Shown: positions 25,761 to 36,829, counted from the first letter of the stretch. The stretch: 64,000 bases of DNA from an uncultured Armatimonadota bacterium (GCA_903927345.1 CAIYMO010000014.1:62001-126000); one strand, 5' to 3'. Notes: generated from the sequence alone by a model not told the origin. Made by a program: numbers and translations.

Positions 25761-27290
25761 ATGAGTTCAAAGTCGACCTTTTTGGTAGCCGGATTGGCGG
25801 TAATCGCTCTCACTGCTTCACTTCCACTCATGGCGCAACAGGGCCAAGGGAAAGGCGGTGGACAGAACAAGGGCCAAGGTGGAGGAGGTCAAGGTGGTCA
25901 AGGCGGTCGCAAAAAAGGTCAAGGCGGTGACAAGCAAGGCCAAGGCAGGGTCTATCCTCCAGCCAAATCCGCCTGGTCTATCGCCAGCATCATCCTCGGC
26001 AATGGCGAAGACAAGCAGATTTCGATGGCAATCCATCCCGGCGTCGACTTCGATGGCTACATCGAATACGGACCAGAAGGGAAGTCCCCAAGCGGCAAAA
26101 CCCCAACTCAGTCATTCAAAAAAGGCGTTCCAATTCAGCTGACACTCACTGGGCTGAAACCGAATACGGCATATTCCTATTCGCTAAACTACACCGAAGC
26201 TGGCGAGTCCAAGACCGGTCCCAAGTATCGATTCCAAACCGCTCGCCCGGCAGGATCGACGTACACAATGTTCGTCCAAGGCGATTCCCACCCAGAACGA
26301 ATGGGCAAAATGAACGACCCAGGGCTGTACGAAAAGACCTACCAAACCGCCGCAGCCTACAACCCCGACTTCTTCATCATGCTCGGCGACGATTTCAGCG
26401 TCGACACACTACAAAATCGGACGGCCCAGGCGGTTGAGTACTGCTACACAAAGCAAGTCCCGTACATGGGCTTGATCGGAAAGCAAGCGCCCGTCTATCT
26501 CGTCAATGGCAACCACGAGCAAGCCGCAAAAGCAAACCTCGACGGAACCCCCAACAGCCTCGGCGTCCTCGCCCAAAACGCCCGAAACCGTAACTTTGTC
26601 AACCCTGCTCCCGATAGCTTCTTCACCGGCAACCCCGAGCCAGTTGAGCACATCGGCCTCCTGCGAAACTACTTCGCGTGGACATGGGGTGACGCCCTCT
26701 ACGTCACGATCGACCCATACTGGCACTCAGACGAAGCCGTCGACAACCGAGCCGATGGTGGTTCCAAGCGAAAAGACATGTGGGGGATCACACTCGGAGA
26801 CACCCAATACAAGTGGCTCAAAAAGACTCTCGAAACCAGTAAAGCAAAGTACAAGTTCGTATTCGCCCATCACGTCATGGGAACCGGCCGAGGAGCCGTC
26901 GAACGGGCAACATCATTCGAGTGGGGAGATACAAGAAGCCTCGCCAACAAGCGCCCAGGCTGGGAGTTGCCAATTCACCAACTGTTTGTCAAAACTGGTG
27001 TAAGCATCTTCTTCCAAGGCCACGACCACATCTTCTGTAAACAAGAGCTCGACGGCGTGATCTACCAATCGTGCCCCTGCCCCTCAGACACAACCGAAAA
27101 GCTCATCAACGGCGACGCCTACACCGTTGGGGATAAGATCGTCGGATCGGGCCTCGTCAAAGTCACGGTGGGACCCGACAAGGCTCGCATTGAGTTCTTG
27201 CGCTCATGGCTGCCTTCGGCCGAAACGGAGGGACGCAAACATGGCGAAGTCGCCTACAGCTACGAAGTCAAACCAAAGGTGAACAAATGA
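25761..27290 (+). CDS. Secreted calcineurin-like metallophosphoesterase with Gly/Gln-rich N-terminus
   Basis: A 509-residue exported protein. A Sec signal (about 1-25) is followed by a 37-residue tract of Gly, Gln, Lys and Arg (26-63), then a fibronectin-III-like or purple-acid-phosphatase N-terminal domain (about 70-165), then the phosphoesterase core. Dimetal ligands are seen in order: GDSH at 174-177, GDD at 209-211, GNHE at 250-253, AHH at 369-371 and GHDH at 420-423. It would cleave phosphomonoesters or diesters outside the cytoplasm; the substrate is unknown. Its stop overlaps the next start by four bases. The basic tract may bind matrix or nucleic acid, which is an inference. Confidence 0.88.
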   Translation: MSSKSTFLVAGLAVIALTASLPLMAQQGQGKGGGQNKGQGGGGQGGQGGRKKGQGGDKQGQGRVYPPAKSAWSIASIILGNGEDKQISMAIHPGVDFDGYIEYGPEGKSPSGKTPTQSFKKGVPIQLTLTGLKPNTAYSYSLNYTEAGESKTGPKYRFQTARPAGSTYTMFVQGDSHPERMGKMNDPGLYEKTYQTAAAYNPDFFIMLGDDFSVDTLQNRTAQAVEYCYTKQVPYMGLIGKQAPVYLVNGNHEQAAKANLDGTPNSLGVLAQNARNRNFVNPAPDSFFTGNPEPVEHIGLLRNYFAWTWGDALYVTIDPYWHSDEAVDNRADGGSKRKDMWGITLGDTQYKWLKKTLETSKAKYKFVFAHHVMGTGRGAVERATSFEWGDTRSLANKRPGWELPIHQLFVKTGVSIFFQGHDHIFCKQELDGVIYQSCPCPSDTTEKLINGDAYTVGDKIVGSGLVKVTVGPDKARIEFLRSWLPSAETEGRKHGEVAYSYEVKPKVNK

Positions 27291-28596
27291 AAACTCTCCC
27301 CCTGATCGGAATCTCCGCGCTAGCCGTCGTTGGAGCCGCCTGCATCTCCCAGAGCGAGGCATCCAAGAAAGCAGCTGAGATCACCAAGAGCTTCGCCCCA
27401 TTTGCGCCCGGAGTGAAGACTCACTCCGACGACACCAAGTTCTACATTGAGTCAGACGGAATGCCCGACCACGACCTCATGGCCGGAATCGTCGCCTGGC
27501 AACAACAAGTCGCCCTACCGCAGAAGTACACAGGGTCTAACGCCTGGAGCTTCCCCCTCTTCCCAAAACCTGCCGCCAACCCTCTCTCTGCAAAGACGGG
27601 ATTCTTCCGAGGAGCAATTGCCATTGCCGCAAACGGTGTTCCCATCTTTAACCCCATCAAGAACGACGGTCGCACCGACACCCTGATCGCCGGTGAACTC
27701 GACAACTTCGGTGGACACAGTGGTCGGGGAGATGACTACCACTATCACATCGCCCCTCTACACCTTCAATCAAAGCTCGGAAAGGACTTACCCGTCGCCT
27801 ACGCTTTGGATGGTTATGCGATCTACGGATACAACTGCACAAAGGGCGTGACCCCAACCGATCTCGATCAGTTTAACGGTCACACAACGAAAGACCGTGG
27901 CTACCACTACCATGCCACTAAAACCTATCCGTACCTAAACGGCGGATTTCACGGTGAGGTCGTCGAAGCCGGTGGGCAGGTCGATCCTCAACCGTTCGCC
28001 CAACCCGTCCGACCCGCACTTCCCCCTCTCCGAGGCGCGAAGGTCACAACTTACAAGAAGCTTGGTGAAAAGAGCTGGTCCATCGGCTACGAGCTGAATG
28101 GACAAACTCACTACGTAAACTATGCAATCCAGACGGATGGCAACTACCGCTTCGAATTCGTCTCTCCTGACGGAAGCAAAGTCGTGGAAACCTACCGGCC
28201 AGGACAGCGTCGACCTGGCGGCGGTCCAGGGGGACCCGGTGGAGGTCCTGGTGGACCAGGTGGCCCCGGCGGTCAGGGTCGAGGTGGGCAAGGTGGCGGA
28301 CGCCGAGGTGGCGGCGGTGGCGGAGACGAGCGAGGCTTCTTCTCTGACCATTCGGCAATGCTCGATCTCAACGCGGATCACGACATCACGCTCCAAGAAG
28401 TTGATCAAAAGGTCCGGTCCATGTTTGCCACCAACGGCAACCTCACTGGAGGATTCAAATCCTTCGCCGGCGCTCACACTTCAGATTTCGATTTCAACGG
28501 AAACGGAGCAATCGACCGAGATGAGGCCCTGGATGGCTTCACCGCGGCTCTGCACCGAGCAGATACGAACCACGACCATTGCCTTTCGGAGTTTGA

Positions 28597-28609
<13 letters not shown>
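27287..28609 (+). CDS. Secreted YHYH-domain protein with C-terminal EF-hands
   Basis: A 440-residue exported protein. The N-terminal signal ends near Ala18-Cys19. A YHYH domain occupies about 80-230, with the name-giving motifs at 151-154 and 206-209. A linker of almost pure Gly, Pro, Gln and Arg (about 306-348) precedes three EF-hand-like calcium loops: 360-371, 402-413 and 426-437, each starting with Asp and ending with Glu or Gln. The YHYH family has no known function. The start is the ATG overlapping the upstream stop; a longer in-frame reading upstream lies inside the previous gene. It overlaps the next gene by 13 bases, so all three genes are probably made together. Confidence 0.85.
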
Positions 28610-30037
<1,428 letters not shown>

Positions 30038-30054
<17 letters not shown>

Positions 30055-30706
30055 CCCACTTCCATTCAACGGGTGTCTCGAGTTTTGCATCGCAGAACTC
30101 GAGATGCAGAACCCGTCGTCTGCTGAGCGAAGTTGATCGATCTGATCCATGAAGAACTAATGAGCGAAACACCAAGATGCTCCCAATTCCACCCGTGCAC
30201 GCCACCGGTTGGGAAGTCGAAACCACCTCGGTGATCTCATCCTGATTGAGCACTCCCGAGGCGTCAGATCCTTCGATGACCCTGACCGGCCCCGCTTCCA
30301 AAGGGCAGGCGTCCAACTGGATCCGAAGAGCGATTTGGCGCTCCAGAACCTCAGCTGGCGGACAACAGTGCACGACACCATCCTTCTCGCTGAACTGGGC
30401 ATAACCAGGAGCGTTGACTGATCGCTTCACCGCGATTTTCGTGTCCTGATGAAATGGCAGATTCCAGTTGCTCTCCTGCGTCTTGTCAAACAAGATCCCC
30501 CGAACACAAACCGCGTCTGCAGACAGAAACTTCTCGACGAGGGACCGAACCGGCGCAGAATGGATGACTGGAACGACCTCCGGTGAATCCAGCAGGTTTC
30601 GCTTTCCTCCTCGAATCGGCTGTTCACCTCCGAGACATCGAATGAACCCCTCAACTTCGGACCCGGTGAACTGGTCTTCATAGATCCCAAAGCTGCGCCG
30701 CTCCAT
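30038..30706 (-). CDS. Phytanoyl-CoA dioxygenase (PhyH)-like 2-oxoglutarate/Fe(II) oxygenase
   Basis: A 222-residue cytoplasmic protein. The iron-binding triad is visible as His86-x-Asp88 in PFHQDTK and His186 in LHGSDRS, with Arg196-198 placed to bind 2-oxoglutarate. Length is short for PhyH enzymes but typical of a bacterial subgroup. The reaction is unknown; the superfamily includes the 2-aminoethylphosphonate hydroxylase PhnY, which matters because phosphonate-type genes lie nearby. The ATG is chosen because CATAAT lies seven bases upstream; a TTG at 30727 would extend it. The 3' end overlaps the phosphoesterase gene. Confidence 0.8.
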
Positions 30707-30713
30707 TAACAAG

Positions 30714-30719
30714 ATTATG
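30714..30719 (-). promoter_or_regulatory. Candidate -10 box (CATAAT) for the PhyH-like gene
   Basis: Seven bases upstream of the ATG on the minus strand. It is divergent from the lipoprotein's own box at 30736-30741. Confidence 0.4.
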
Positions 30720-30735
30720 CTCACCAATCGTCGGG

Positions 30736-30741
30736 TAACGT
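30736..30741 (+). promoter_or_regulatory. Candidate -10 box (TAACGT) for the small lipoprotein gene
   Basis: Six bases before the ATG at 30748, with no Shine-Dalgarno. Confidence 0.3.
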
Positions 30742-30747
30742 ACCGAC

Positions 30748-31068
30748 ATGAAGAACCTCCTGTTGATCTCCGCTCTCACTCTGATCTTTGTCGGATGCGC
30801 TCCCAAAGAGCCTGCGACCACTGAGCCAGCCACGACCCCTGCCGCTGACGCAAACGCCCCCGCCCCTACCGCTCAAGCGAGCGGCACTGCGGTCGCACCC
30901 ATGGCGTCCGGAGCTGCCGGAGGGATGACACCAATGTCAGGAACGGACTCCGTCCAAGGAGCCGGCGGTGGAAGCACCAGCATGGCGGCGAAAGGTTGGG
31001 CCAAAGACAAGATCAACCAGACGTCAAGTAGTAGCGCCGGACAGATGCCGACCGACGAAGGCAATTAA
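30748..31068 (+). CDS. Small low-complexity lipoprotein
   Basis: A 106-residue exported lipoprotein. A signal of 16 residues ends in FVGC (Cys17). The mature part is almost entirely Ala, Thr, Pro, Ser, Gly and Met, with a short charged helix near residues 82-90 (KGWAKDKIN). No family is recognised and no structure is expected beyond that helix. It lies between the PhyH-like gene and the transporter gene on the plus strand, so co-transcription with the transporter is possible, though the latter has its own candidate -10 box. Confidence 0.7.
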   Translation: MKNLLLISALTLIFVGCAPKEPATTEPATTPAADANAPAPTAQASGTAVAPMASGAAGGMTPMSGTDSVQGAGGGSTSMAAKGWAKDKINQTSSSSAGQMPTDEGN

Positions 31069-31090
31069 CCAAACCTTAGCATTCGTCGAT

Positions 31091-31096
31091 TAACCT
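31091..31096 (+). promoter_or_regulatory. Candidate -10 box (TAACCT) for the OPA transporter gene
   Basis: Exactly six bases before the ATG at 31103; no Shine-Dalgarno. Confidence 0.35.
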
Positions 31097-31102
31097 TCGG
31101 CG

Positions 31103-32341
31103 ATGACGAAAGAAGCGCGATGGCAGATGATCACAGCCACGTTGCTCATCATCGGTTATTCCGGCTACTATGCATGCCGGAGCAACCTGAGCGTATGCCG
31201 ACCGCAAATCCTCGAGGAGTTCGCTTCCCAAGGGATCGACAAAGCGGCAATCGGCACCATCACCTTCTGGGGAACCCTTGCCTACGCTTGCGGAAAGCTC
31301 ATCTGGGGCCCAATCACCGATGCCGTCGGCGGACGCTCGATGTTCCTGAGCGGGATGATCGGCGCGATCCTCTTCACCTTGATGTTTGCGTTCGGCCCGG
31401 CGCCCGGAATTTTCTTGGTCGCGTGGGTTGGTAACCGTCTTGTTCAAAGCATGGGCTGGGGCGGCATGGTCAATGTCGCCAGCAAGTGGTATCTCCCCAA
31501 GCAGTACGGAACCATCATGGGCTTTATCAGCCTCAGTTATCTGTTCGGCGACTGGGCATCCCGTCTCATCCTCGGCAAACTCATCGAAGCCGGTTGGGGC
31601 TGGCGTCACGTCTACGTCGCCGGAGCCGGCTTCTTGGCGATCATCTTTGTCTGTTGCCTTGCACTCCTCAAACAGCGTCCCAGCAAAGTCAATCTGCCCG
31701 AAGTCGCGGGAAGCGACGTGGAGCAAGAACCGCTCAAGTCCGCGCTCAAAACCCTCACAAGTTCCCCCGCATTCTGGGTCACCTGCATCCTCAGTTTTGT
31801 GTTCACCTTCGTTCGAGAAACGTTCAATGACTGGACGCCAACCTTCCTCGTCGAAGTAGCAAAGCTCGCCAAGGACCGAGCCGCGATTGTCAGCTCGAGC
31901 TTCCCTCTATTCGGCGGATTCTCCGTCCTACTCGTTGGCTACCTAGCCGACCGCGTCCCCAAAGGTGGCAAGAGCCTCTTAATTGGCTTCGGTCTGGTCG
32001 TCGCGATCCCGATGTTCTTCCTGCTTGGTTCCGTCTCCGCATCATCCGGAGAAACCTATCTCATCGCCCTACTTGGAGCAACCGCAGTCCTCATCCTCGG
32101 TCCGTACTCGCTCTTCGCGGGAGCAATGGCGTTGCACTACGGCAACCAAAGAACGGCCGCTGCCGCCGCCGGATTGATCGACGGAATCGGCTACTTCGGC
32201 GGAATGATCAGCGCAAAACTGATCGGGGACGTCGCAACAAAAAGCGGATGGCAACCCGCGTGGCAGATTCTCGGCTGGATTGCCGCCCTCGGAGTCTGCG
32301 TGGCTATTCCAGCGTGGTGGCTTGAGAGGCAATCTCGCTGA
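31103..32341 (+). CDS. MFS transporter of the organophosphate:phosphate antiporter (OPA) type
   Basis: A 412-residue membrane protein with twelve expected helices. The N-terminal signature GYSGYYACRSNLSVCRPQILEEF corresponds to the first-helix region of GlpT/UhpT-type carriers, and GPITDAVGGR is the MFS loop 2-3 motif. OPA proteins exchange organophosphates for inorganic phosphate at the inner membrane. The substrate is unknown; with a phosphonatase-like hydrolase and flavin oxidase next door, a phosphonate or phosphate ester is reasonable. Its last 38 bases overlap the 3' end of the convergent HAD gene. Confidence 0.87.
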   Translation: MTKEARWQMITATLLIIGYSGYYACRSNLSVCRPQILEEFASQGIDKAAIGTITFWGTLAYACGKLIWGPITDAVGGRSMFLSGMIGAILFTLMFAFGPAPGIFLVAWVGNRLVQSMGWGGMVNVASKWYLPKQYGTIMGFISLSYLFGDWASRLILGKLIEAGWGWRHVYVAGAGFLAIIFVCCLALLKQRPSKVNLPEVAGSDVEQEPLKSALKTLTSSPAFWVTCILSFVFTFVRETFNDWTPTFLVEVAKLAKDRAAIVSSSFPLFGGFSVLLVGYLADRVPKGGKSLLIGFGLVVAIPMFFLLGSVSASSGETYLIALLGATAVLILGPYSLFAGAMALHYGNQRTAAAAAGLIDGIGYFGGMISAKLIGDVATKSGWQPAWQILGWIAALGVCVAIPAWWLERQSR

Positions 32342-33002
32342 AATCGAGATCAAGCAGCTCCGCGACCGATCCAAGAATCAAGTCCGGGTTCTCGACCTCA
32401 AGCGACTCTTCAGAATCGGTTCCGCTCAGCACACCGATAACAAGTCCACAACCTGCTGCTCGCCCTTCCTTCATATCGCTAACGGTATCCCCAAGCTTCA
32501 TCACCCGCTCGGGTGAAACGACACCAAACTGAGCCATCAGCGCCTGGATCATATCCGGCGCAGGTCGTCCCACCGCAACTTCGTCAACGGTCATCGATCC
32601 GTCCAAAACACTCGAATCCCAGCCGAGCCGCTTGAGAATAATGTCAGTAATCTCCCGATCAAATCCCGTGTCAAGAGCAACCTTCACACCGTTCTCGCGG
32701 AGCATTGAAAAGACCTTGGTCGCCCCCTCAATCGGCTGAACTCTCTCATCCTCCTGATAGAACTTGACCATTTCTGCGCGGAAGTCATCGTGAATTGCCT
32801 GGACCTTTTCAGAGTTAGGATCGAGTTCAAGAACCAGGCCAATCGCAACAGGCTTAGCAAGCCCCATCACGGTGTCAATCTGGCTGATCTCCACATCATG
32901 TCCGCCGTTCGCCAGCGCCTTCTGGAACGCAAGCGCAACAAACTTTTCATCGCGTACGGTCGTTCCGGCAATGTCAAAAACGGCGAGATCAAACGGGATC
33001 AT
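32304..33002 (-). CDS. Phosphonatase-like HAD hydrolase (TIGR03351-type)
   Basis: A 232-residue HAD enzyme. The nucleophile motif is FDIAGTTV: Asp10 with Ala at +2, which is the DxAGTT form of phosphonoacetaldehyde hydrolase (PhnX) rather than the usual DxD. Lys50 in VMGLAKPVA falls where PhnX has its Schiff-base lysine. Later HAD motifs are LDTGFD and LGDTVSDMKEG. These points favour C-P bond cleavage of a carbonyl phosphonate over simple phosphatase activity. It is divergent by 36 bases from the flavin oxidase, its usual genomic partner. TAAATT lies six bases before the ATG. Confidence 0.85.
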   Translation of the reverse strand: MIPFDLAVFDIAGTTVRDEKFVALAFQKALANGGHDVEISQIDTVMGLAKPVAIGLVLELDPNSEKVQAIHDDFRAEMVKFYQEDERVQPIEGATKVFSMLRENGVKVALDTGFDREITDIILKRLGWDSSVLDGSMTVDEVAVGRPAPDMIQALMAQFGVVSPERVMKLGDTVSDMKEGRAAGCGLVIGVLSGTDSEESLEVENPDLILGSVAELLDLDFSEIASQATTLE

Positions 33003-33008
33003 TGCAAC

Positions 33009-33014
33009 AATTTA
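33009..33014 (-). promoter_or_regulatory. Candidate -10 box (TAAATT) for the phosphonatase-like gene
   Basis: Six bases upstream of the ATG on the minus strand. It shares a 36-base divergent gap with the flavin oxidase promoter. Confidence 0.4.
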
Positions 33015-33026
33015 ACACCAGCAGGT

Positions 33027-33032
33027 TAAGAT
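33027..33032 (+). promoter_or_regulatory. Candidate -10 box (TAAGAT) for the flavin oxidase gene
   Basis: Six bases before the ATG at 33039; no Shine-Dalgarno. Confidence 0.4.
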
Positions 33033-33038
33033 TTGGCT

Positions 33039-34160
33039 ATGAAGCGATACGACGTGGCGATAGTTGGTGCCGGAGTAATCGGTCTCGCCCATGCGTATGC
33101 CGCTGCAAAACGCGGCCTGAAAGTCGTCGTTTTCGATCGATCGCCAATGGCCGAAGGAGCCTCTGTCCGCAATTTTGGAATGATCTGGACCGTGGGCCAG
33201 TGGGGAACTCCCCTCGCAGACGTAGCGACGAACAGCAGCCGCATCTGGCGTGATATCCTCGCTGATTCCGGAATCTGGCACGATCCCTGTGGCTGTCTGA
33301 CCCTCACCTATAACCAGGACGAATTCCAAGTCGCCAACGAGTTTGTCGCCATGGCAAACGACCCAACGATCCGCCTGATCGACCCTTCCGAAATCGCCAA
33401 GCTGTCCCCATCGGTACGCCAAGAAGGGCTGTTGGGAGGCATCTTCAGTGAGCGTGAAGTTCACGTTGATCCCCGTGATGTGATCGCGAAACTCCCAGGC
33501 TATCTCGAATCGAAATACGGTGTGGAATTCAATTGGCGCCACTGCGTAACTCGCATCAAAACGGGTGCCGTACATGTAGGTCAGCACGGCTGGGAGGCTG
33601 ATCAAGTCATCGTCTGCACTGGTCACGACTATGAAACTCTCTTCCCCGAACATTTTCATGAAAGCGGGCTCAGCCGGAGCAAGCTCCAAATGCTTCGAGC
33701 CATGCCCAAAGGTGATTGGCGCATCGGCCCCATGCTGTGCGCGGGTCTGACCCTCCTCCATTACAAAAACTTCGCAAACTGCCCAACTCTGAATCAGGTC
33801 AAAGCCCGTTTTGAAGCCGAACTACCCGAGCACATCAAATGGGGAGTCCATCTCCTGGTCTCTCAACATGGAACCGGCGAGCTTGTCATCGGAGACAGCC
33901 ACGAGTACGGCTTGGCAATCTCCCCCTTTAACCATGAGCATGTTGACCAACTGATTCTCGATTATCTAAACCTGTTCTTGCCCACATCGCAAATTGAAGT
34001 CATGCTCCGCTGGCACGGAGTCTATTCGACAAACGATGCCGGCCAAGTCTACGAAGCCGTGCCACTCCCGAACGTCCATATCGTAACGGGTGTCGGCGGC
34101 GCAGGAATGACGATGAGCATGGGCTTAGGCGAAAGAACAATCAGCCAATTGATGATTTAG
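33039..34160 (+). CDS. FAD-dependent amine oxidoreductase (TIGR03364-type, phosphonate-associated)
   Basis: A 373-residue DAO-family flavoprotein. The dinucleotide fold is at the N-terminus (DVAIVGAGVIGLAHAYAAA), a family segment SVRNFGMIWTVGQWG follows, and the C-terminal FAD contact is VTGVGGAGMTMSMGLGE. The TIGR03364 group is noted for being next to TIGR03351 phosphonatase-like genes, and its members are proposed to oxidise an aminophosphonate to the aldehyde that the hydrolase then cleaves. That arrangement is present here. The ATG at 33039 is preferred over a codon six bases upstream because of the TAAGAT spacing. Confidence 0.87.
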   Translation: MKRYDVAIVGAGVIGLAHAYAAAKRGLKVVVFDRSPMAEGASVRNFGMIWTVGQWGTPLADVATNSSRIWRDILADSGIWHDPCGCLTLTYNQDEFQVANEFVAMANDPTIRLIDPSEIAKLSPSVRQEGLLGGIFSEREVHVDPRDVIAKLPGYLESKYGVEFNWRHCVTRIKTGAVHVGQHGWEADQVIVCTGHDYETLFPEHFHESGLSRSKLQMLRAMPKGDWRIGPMLCAGLTLLHYKNFANCPTLNQVKARFEAELPEHIKWGVHLLVSQHGTGELVIGDSHEYGLAISPFNHEHVDQLILDYLNLFLPTSQIEVMLRWHGVYSTNDAGQVYEAVPLPNVHIVTGVGGAGMTMSMGLGERTISQLMI

Positions 34161-34215
34161 CAAAATATTCTTAGGCGGCTAGGTTCAACCAACAAGGTCA
34201 GATTGGCAAAGGTCG

Positions 34216-34221
34216 TACAAT
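34216..34221 (+). promoter_or_regulatory. Candidate -10 box (TACAAT) for the trans-sulfuration gene
   Basis: Six bases before the ATG at 34228; no Shine-Dalgarno and no clear -35. Confidence 0.4.
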
Positions 34222-34227
34222 AAGCGG

Positions 34228-35394
34228 ATGCATTTCGCCACCAAAGCCCTGCGCGTCGGTCAGGATCCAGATCCGAAGTACAAAGCAGTCGTTCCTCCCA
34301 TCTATCAGTCGTCAACGTTTGCTTGGGAAGACCTCGACCATATCCCACGTATCGACTACTCTCGTTGTCAAAACCCAAATCGCGATATGTTGGAGCAGGT
34401 CATCGCTGCGCTTGAAAACGGCGAGCACTGTACCATCTATAGCTCCGGTATGGCGGCGGTGGCCGCATGTTTCGCCCTGCTCAAGCAGGGCGATCATCTT
34501 TTAGTCGCCAACGATATCTACGGCGGCACGTTCCGACTCGCCGAGAAGTATCTCCCTCGCCAAGGGATCACCTACTCCAGCTTCGACGCCCAAGACGCCG
34601 ACTCAATCAAGTCCGTGGTTCAGCCCACCTCAAAGATGCTGATCTTCGAAGGCCCCACCAACCCAACGATGCGCGTTCCCGACATCGCAAAAGTTGTCAA
34701 TGCGGCAAAAGAGGCCGGTCTCATCGTGGTCTTCGACAACACCTTCGCATCGCCAGCCCTGCAAAATCCCCTTGACCTTGGCGTCGACATCGTTCTCCAC
34801 TCGACCACGAAGTACATCTCCGGCCACAGCGATGTTGTTGGCGGTGCAACCATCACCAACGACGAAAAGCTCGCCTACGAGATCTTTGAGTGGAACAAGG
34901 CGTTCGGCTGCAACCCTTCCCCATTCGATAACTGGCTCTCCCTTCGCGGCGCACGAACCCTGAGCGTCCGCATGGAACGGCACTGCCAAAACGCCCAAGC
35001 GATCGCAGAAGCCCTGGAAGCCAATCCAAAGGTCACCAAGGTGCACTACCCCGGACTCCCATCGCACCCAGACCACGAAACTGCCAAGAAACAGATGTCC
35101 GGCTTCGGTGGAATGGTATCCATCGAGTTCGCAACCGTCGAAGAGGCTCGCTGGGTCGCCGAAAACGCCAAAGTCTTCCTTCTTGCCGAATCCCTTGGCG
35201 GCGTCGAGAGCCTTATCGCCTATCCACCGCTGATGTCCCACGCAACCATGACCGAAGAGCAACGAGTTGCACGAGGCATTCCGCCGACTATGCTTCGGCT
35301 CAGTGTTGGCATCGAAGACGTCAGGGATTTGATAGAAGACATTAGTCAATCGATTGACTCGTATCACAAGAGAAACAACAGCCTCGATCAGTAG
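34228..35394 (+). CDS. Cys/Met-metabolism PLP enzyme (cystathionine gamma-synthase/lyase family)
   Basis: A 388-residue fold-type I PLP enzyme. The cofactor lysine is Lys195 in HSTTKYISGHSD. Other family signatures are YSSGMAAVAA near residue 72, FEGPTNPTMRVPDI and the C-terminal SLGGVESLIAYPPLMSHA and LRLSVGIED. It acts in trans-sulfuration in the cytoplasm, either making cystathionine from an acylated homoserine or splitting cystathionine; sequence alone does not separate these. No met or cys genes adjoin. Length is normal and active-site residues are intact. Confidence 0.88.
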   Translation: MHFATKALRVGQDPDPKYKAVVPPIYQSSTFAWEDLDHIPRIDYSRCQNPNRDMLEQVIAALENGEHCTIYSSGMAAVAACFALLKQGDHLLVANDIYGGTFRLAEKYLPRQGITYSSFDAQDADSIKSVVQPTSKMLIFEGPTNPTMRVPDIAKVVNAAKEAGLIVVFDNTFASPALQNPLDLGVDIVLHSTTKYISGHSDVVGGATITNDEKLAYEIFEWNKAFGCNPSPFDNWLSLRGARTLSVRMERHCQNAQAIAEALEANPKVTKVHYPGLPSHPDHETAKKQMSGFGGMVSIEFATVEEARWVAENAKVFLLAESLGGVESLIAYPPLMSHATMTEEQRVARGIPPTMLRLSVGIEDVRDLIEDISQSIDSYHKRNNSLDQ

Positions 35395-35426
35395 TTTTGA
35401 CACTCTTGTCCGAACAAGTATCGCCC

Positions 35427-35432
35427 TATAAT
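35427..35432 (+). promoter_or_regulatory. Candidate -10 box (TATAAT) for the diguanylate cyclase gene
   Basis: A consensus TATAAT ends eight bases before the ATG at 35441. TTGTCC at 35406-35411 lies 15 bases upstream and could be a -35. Confidence 0.5.
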
Positions 35433-35440
35433 TTTCATAC

Positions 35441-36829
35441 ATGGGGGAGCCAGAGTCAAGTGAGGATGCGGGCATGAGGCTGGGTGAAGGCTTGGATACC
35501 TGCAAACTAATTGAGTTTCTTCCCCAGCCAACGATATTGTTGGATTGCGAAGGCAACATCGTTCGTGTCAACGAGCCGATGGTCCGACTCTTTGGACAGT
35601 CAATTTCCGAGATTGAAGGCGACCACTGGTTGCGGCTCTTTGAGCACAAGGAAAATCTTCCTCTAACGAGTTCTTGGAAATGCCTCCAACAGACGGGGCA
35701 ACCTCTCCAGCTAGAAGTCTCTATAACCCGTCCGGATCTCTCAAAACGGGTGATTAATCTTCGAATTGACACCTTTTGCACCGACTCCGAAAGGACTCAA
35801 TATCTCGGATGTGCACAGGACGTCACGATCACTCACCAGTTATCTGAAGCTGCAGCAGAGAATGAGCGACGCCTGGCCATTATGCTGGAAGTTATGAGCG
35901 AGGGCGTAGTTTTGCAGGACTCAACTGGTCGCATTATGCTTTCAAACCCGGCAGCTGAGAAAATTTTAGGGCTAACAAACGAGCAGATGTGCGGTCGCAC
36001 ATCAATTGATCCACGCTGGCGCTCAATCCGTGAGGATGGATCGGACTACCCAGGACAGGAACATCCAGCTATGCGATCCCTAGCAACTGGTCACATGCTG
36101 CGCGGGGAAGTCATGGGAGTCCATAAACCGACCGGCGAGCTGACGTGGATCTCAATTAACTCGGTGCCCCTCTTCGATGGAAAATCAACAGCACCATACG
36201 CTGTTGTTGCGAGCTTTTCCGATATCACCGAGCTGAAAAACGGGCGAGATGAAACCCAGAGTCGGTTGGATTCTCTACACTTGATTCAAATCGAACTTGA
36301 GATGCATCAGCGTGAACTAGAGGAGAAAAACGTCCAACTTCGTAGCATGGCCGATACAGACGTCCTTACCGGTCTCAAAAATCGAAGGTGCCTGTTTGAA
36401 CGACTCCGCGCAGAAATCGCTCTGGTCGAGCGGAACGGTAATCCGTTTAGCCTAGTTCTGTTCGACATTGACTTTTTCAAGTCAATCAACGACACGTACG
36501 GTCACATGGCTGGAGATGATGTTCTCAAGAAGGTGGCACATGCTCTGCAGAGTTGCGCCCGAATTTCGGACTTTGTGGCTCGCTACGGAGGTGAGGAATT
36601 CGCAGTCATTCTCCCACAGACCGATTCAGGCCAAGCTCTGCAAGCTGCGGAGCGGATGCTTTCTGAAGTGCGTCGCACCTACTGCGAAGGTAAGCAAGTT
36701 ACAGCATCGGCGGGAGTGGCATGCTGCTCAGGATCGGTTATGTCAATCGATGCACTCATAGAAGCGGCCGACAAAGCCCTTTACCGAGCTAAGGATCTGG
36801 GCCGAAACCAAGCCGTCATGGCCGACTAG
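35441..36829 (+). CDS. PAS-PAS-GGDEF diguanylate cyclase
   Basis: A 462-residue soluble signalling protein. Two PAS domains (about 22-135 and 145-265) are followed by a helical linker (about 270-300) and a GGDEF domain. The catalytic motif is GGEEF at 383-387, a form known to be active, and RISD five residues before it is a canonical product-inhibition I-site. It should make cyclic di-GMP from two GTP in response to a PAS signal, whose ligand is unknown. No EAL or HD-GYP partner is in the window. Its TAG stop interlocks with that of the convergent gene in a CTAG. Confidence 0.92.
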   Translation: MGEPESSEDAGMRLGEGLDTCKLIEFLPQPTILLDCEGNIVRVNEPMVRLFGQSISEIEGDHWLRLFEHKENLPLTSSWKCLQQTGQPLQLEVSITRPDLSKRVINLRIDTFCTDSERTQYLGCAQDVTITHQLSEAAAENERRLAIMLEVMSEGVVLQDSTGRIMLSNPAAEKILGLTNEQMCGRTSIDPRWRSIREDGSDYPGQEHPAMRSLATGHMLRGEVMGVHKPTGELTWISINSVPLFDGKSTAPYAVVASFSDITELKNGRDETQSRLDSLHLIQIELEMHQRELEEKNVQLRSMADTDVLTGLKNRRCLFERLRAEIALVERNGNPFSLVLFDIDFFKSINDTYGHMAGDDVLKKVAHALQSCARISDFVARYGGEEFAVILPQTDSGQALQAAERMLSEVRRTYCEGKQVTASAGVACCSGSVMSIDALIEAADKALYRAKDLGRNQAVMAD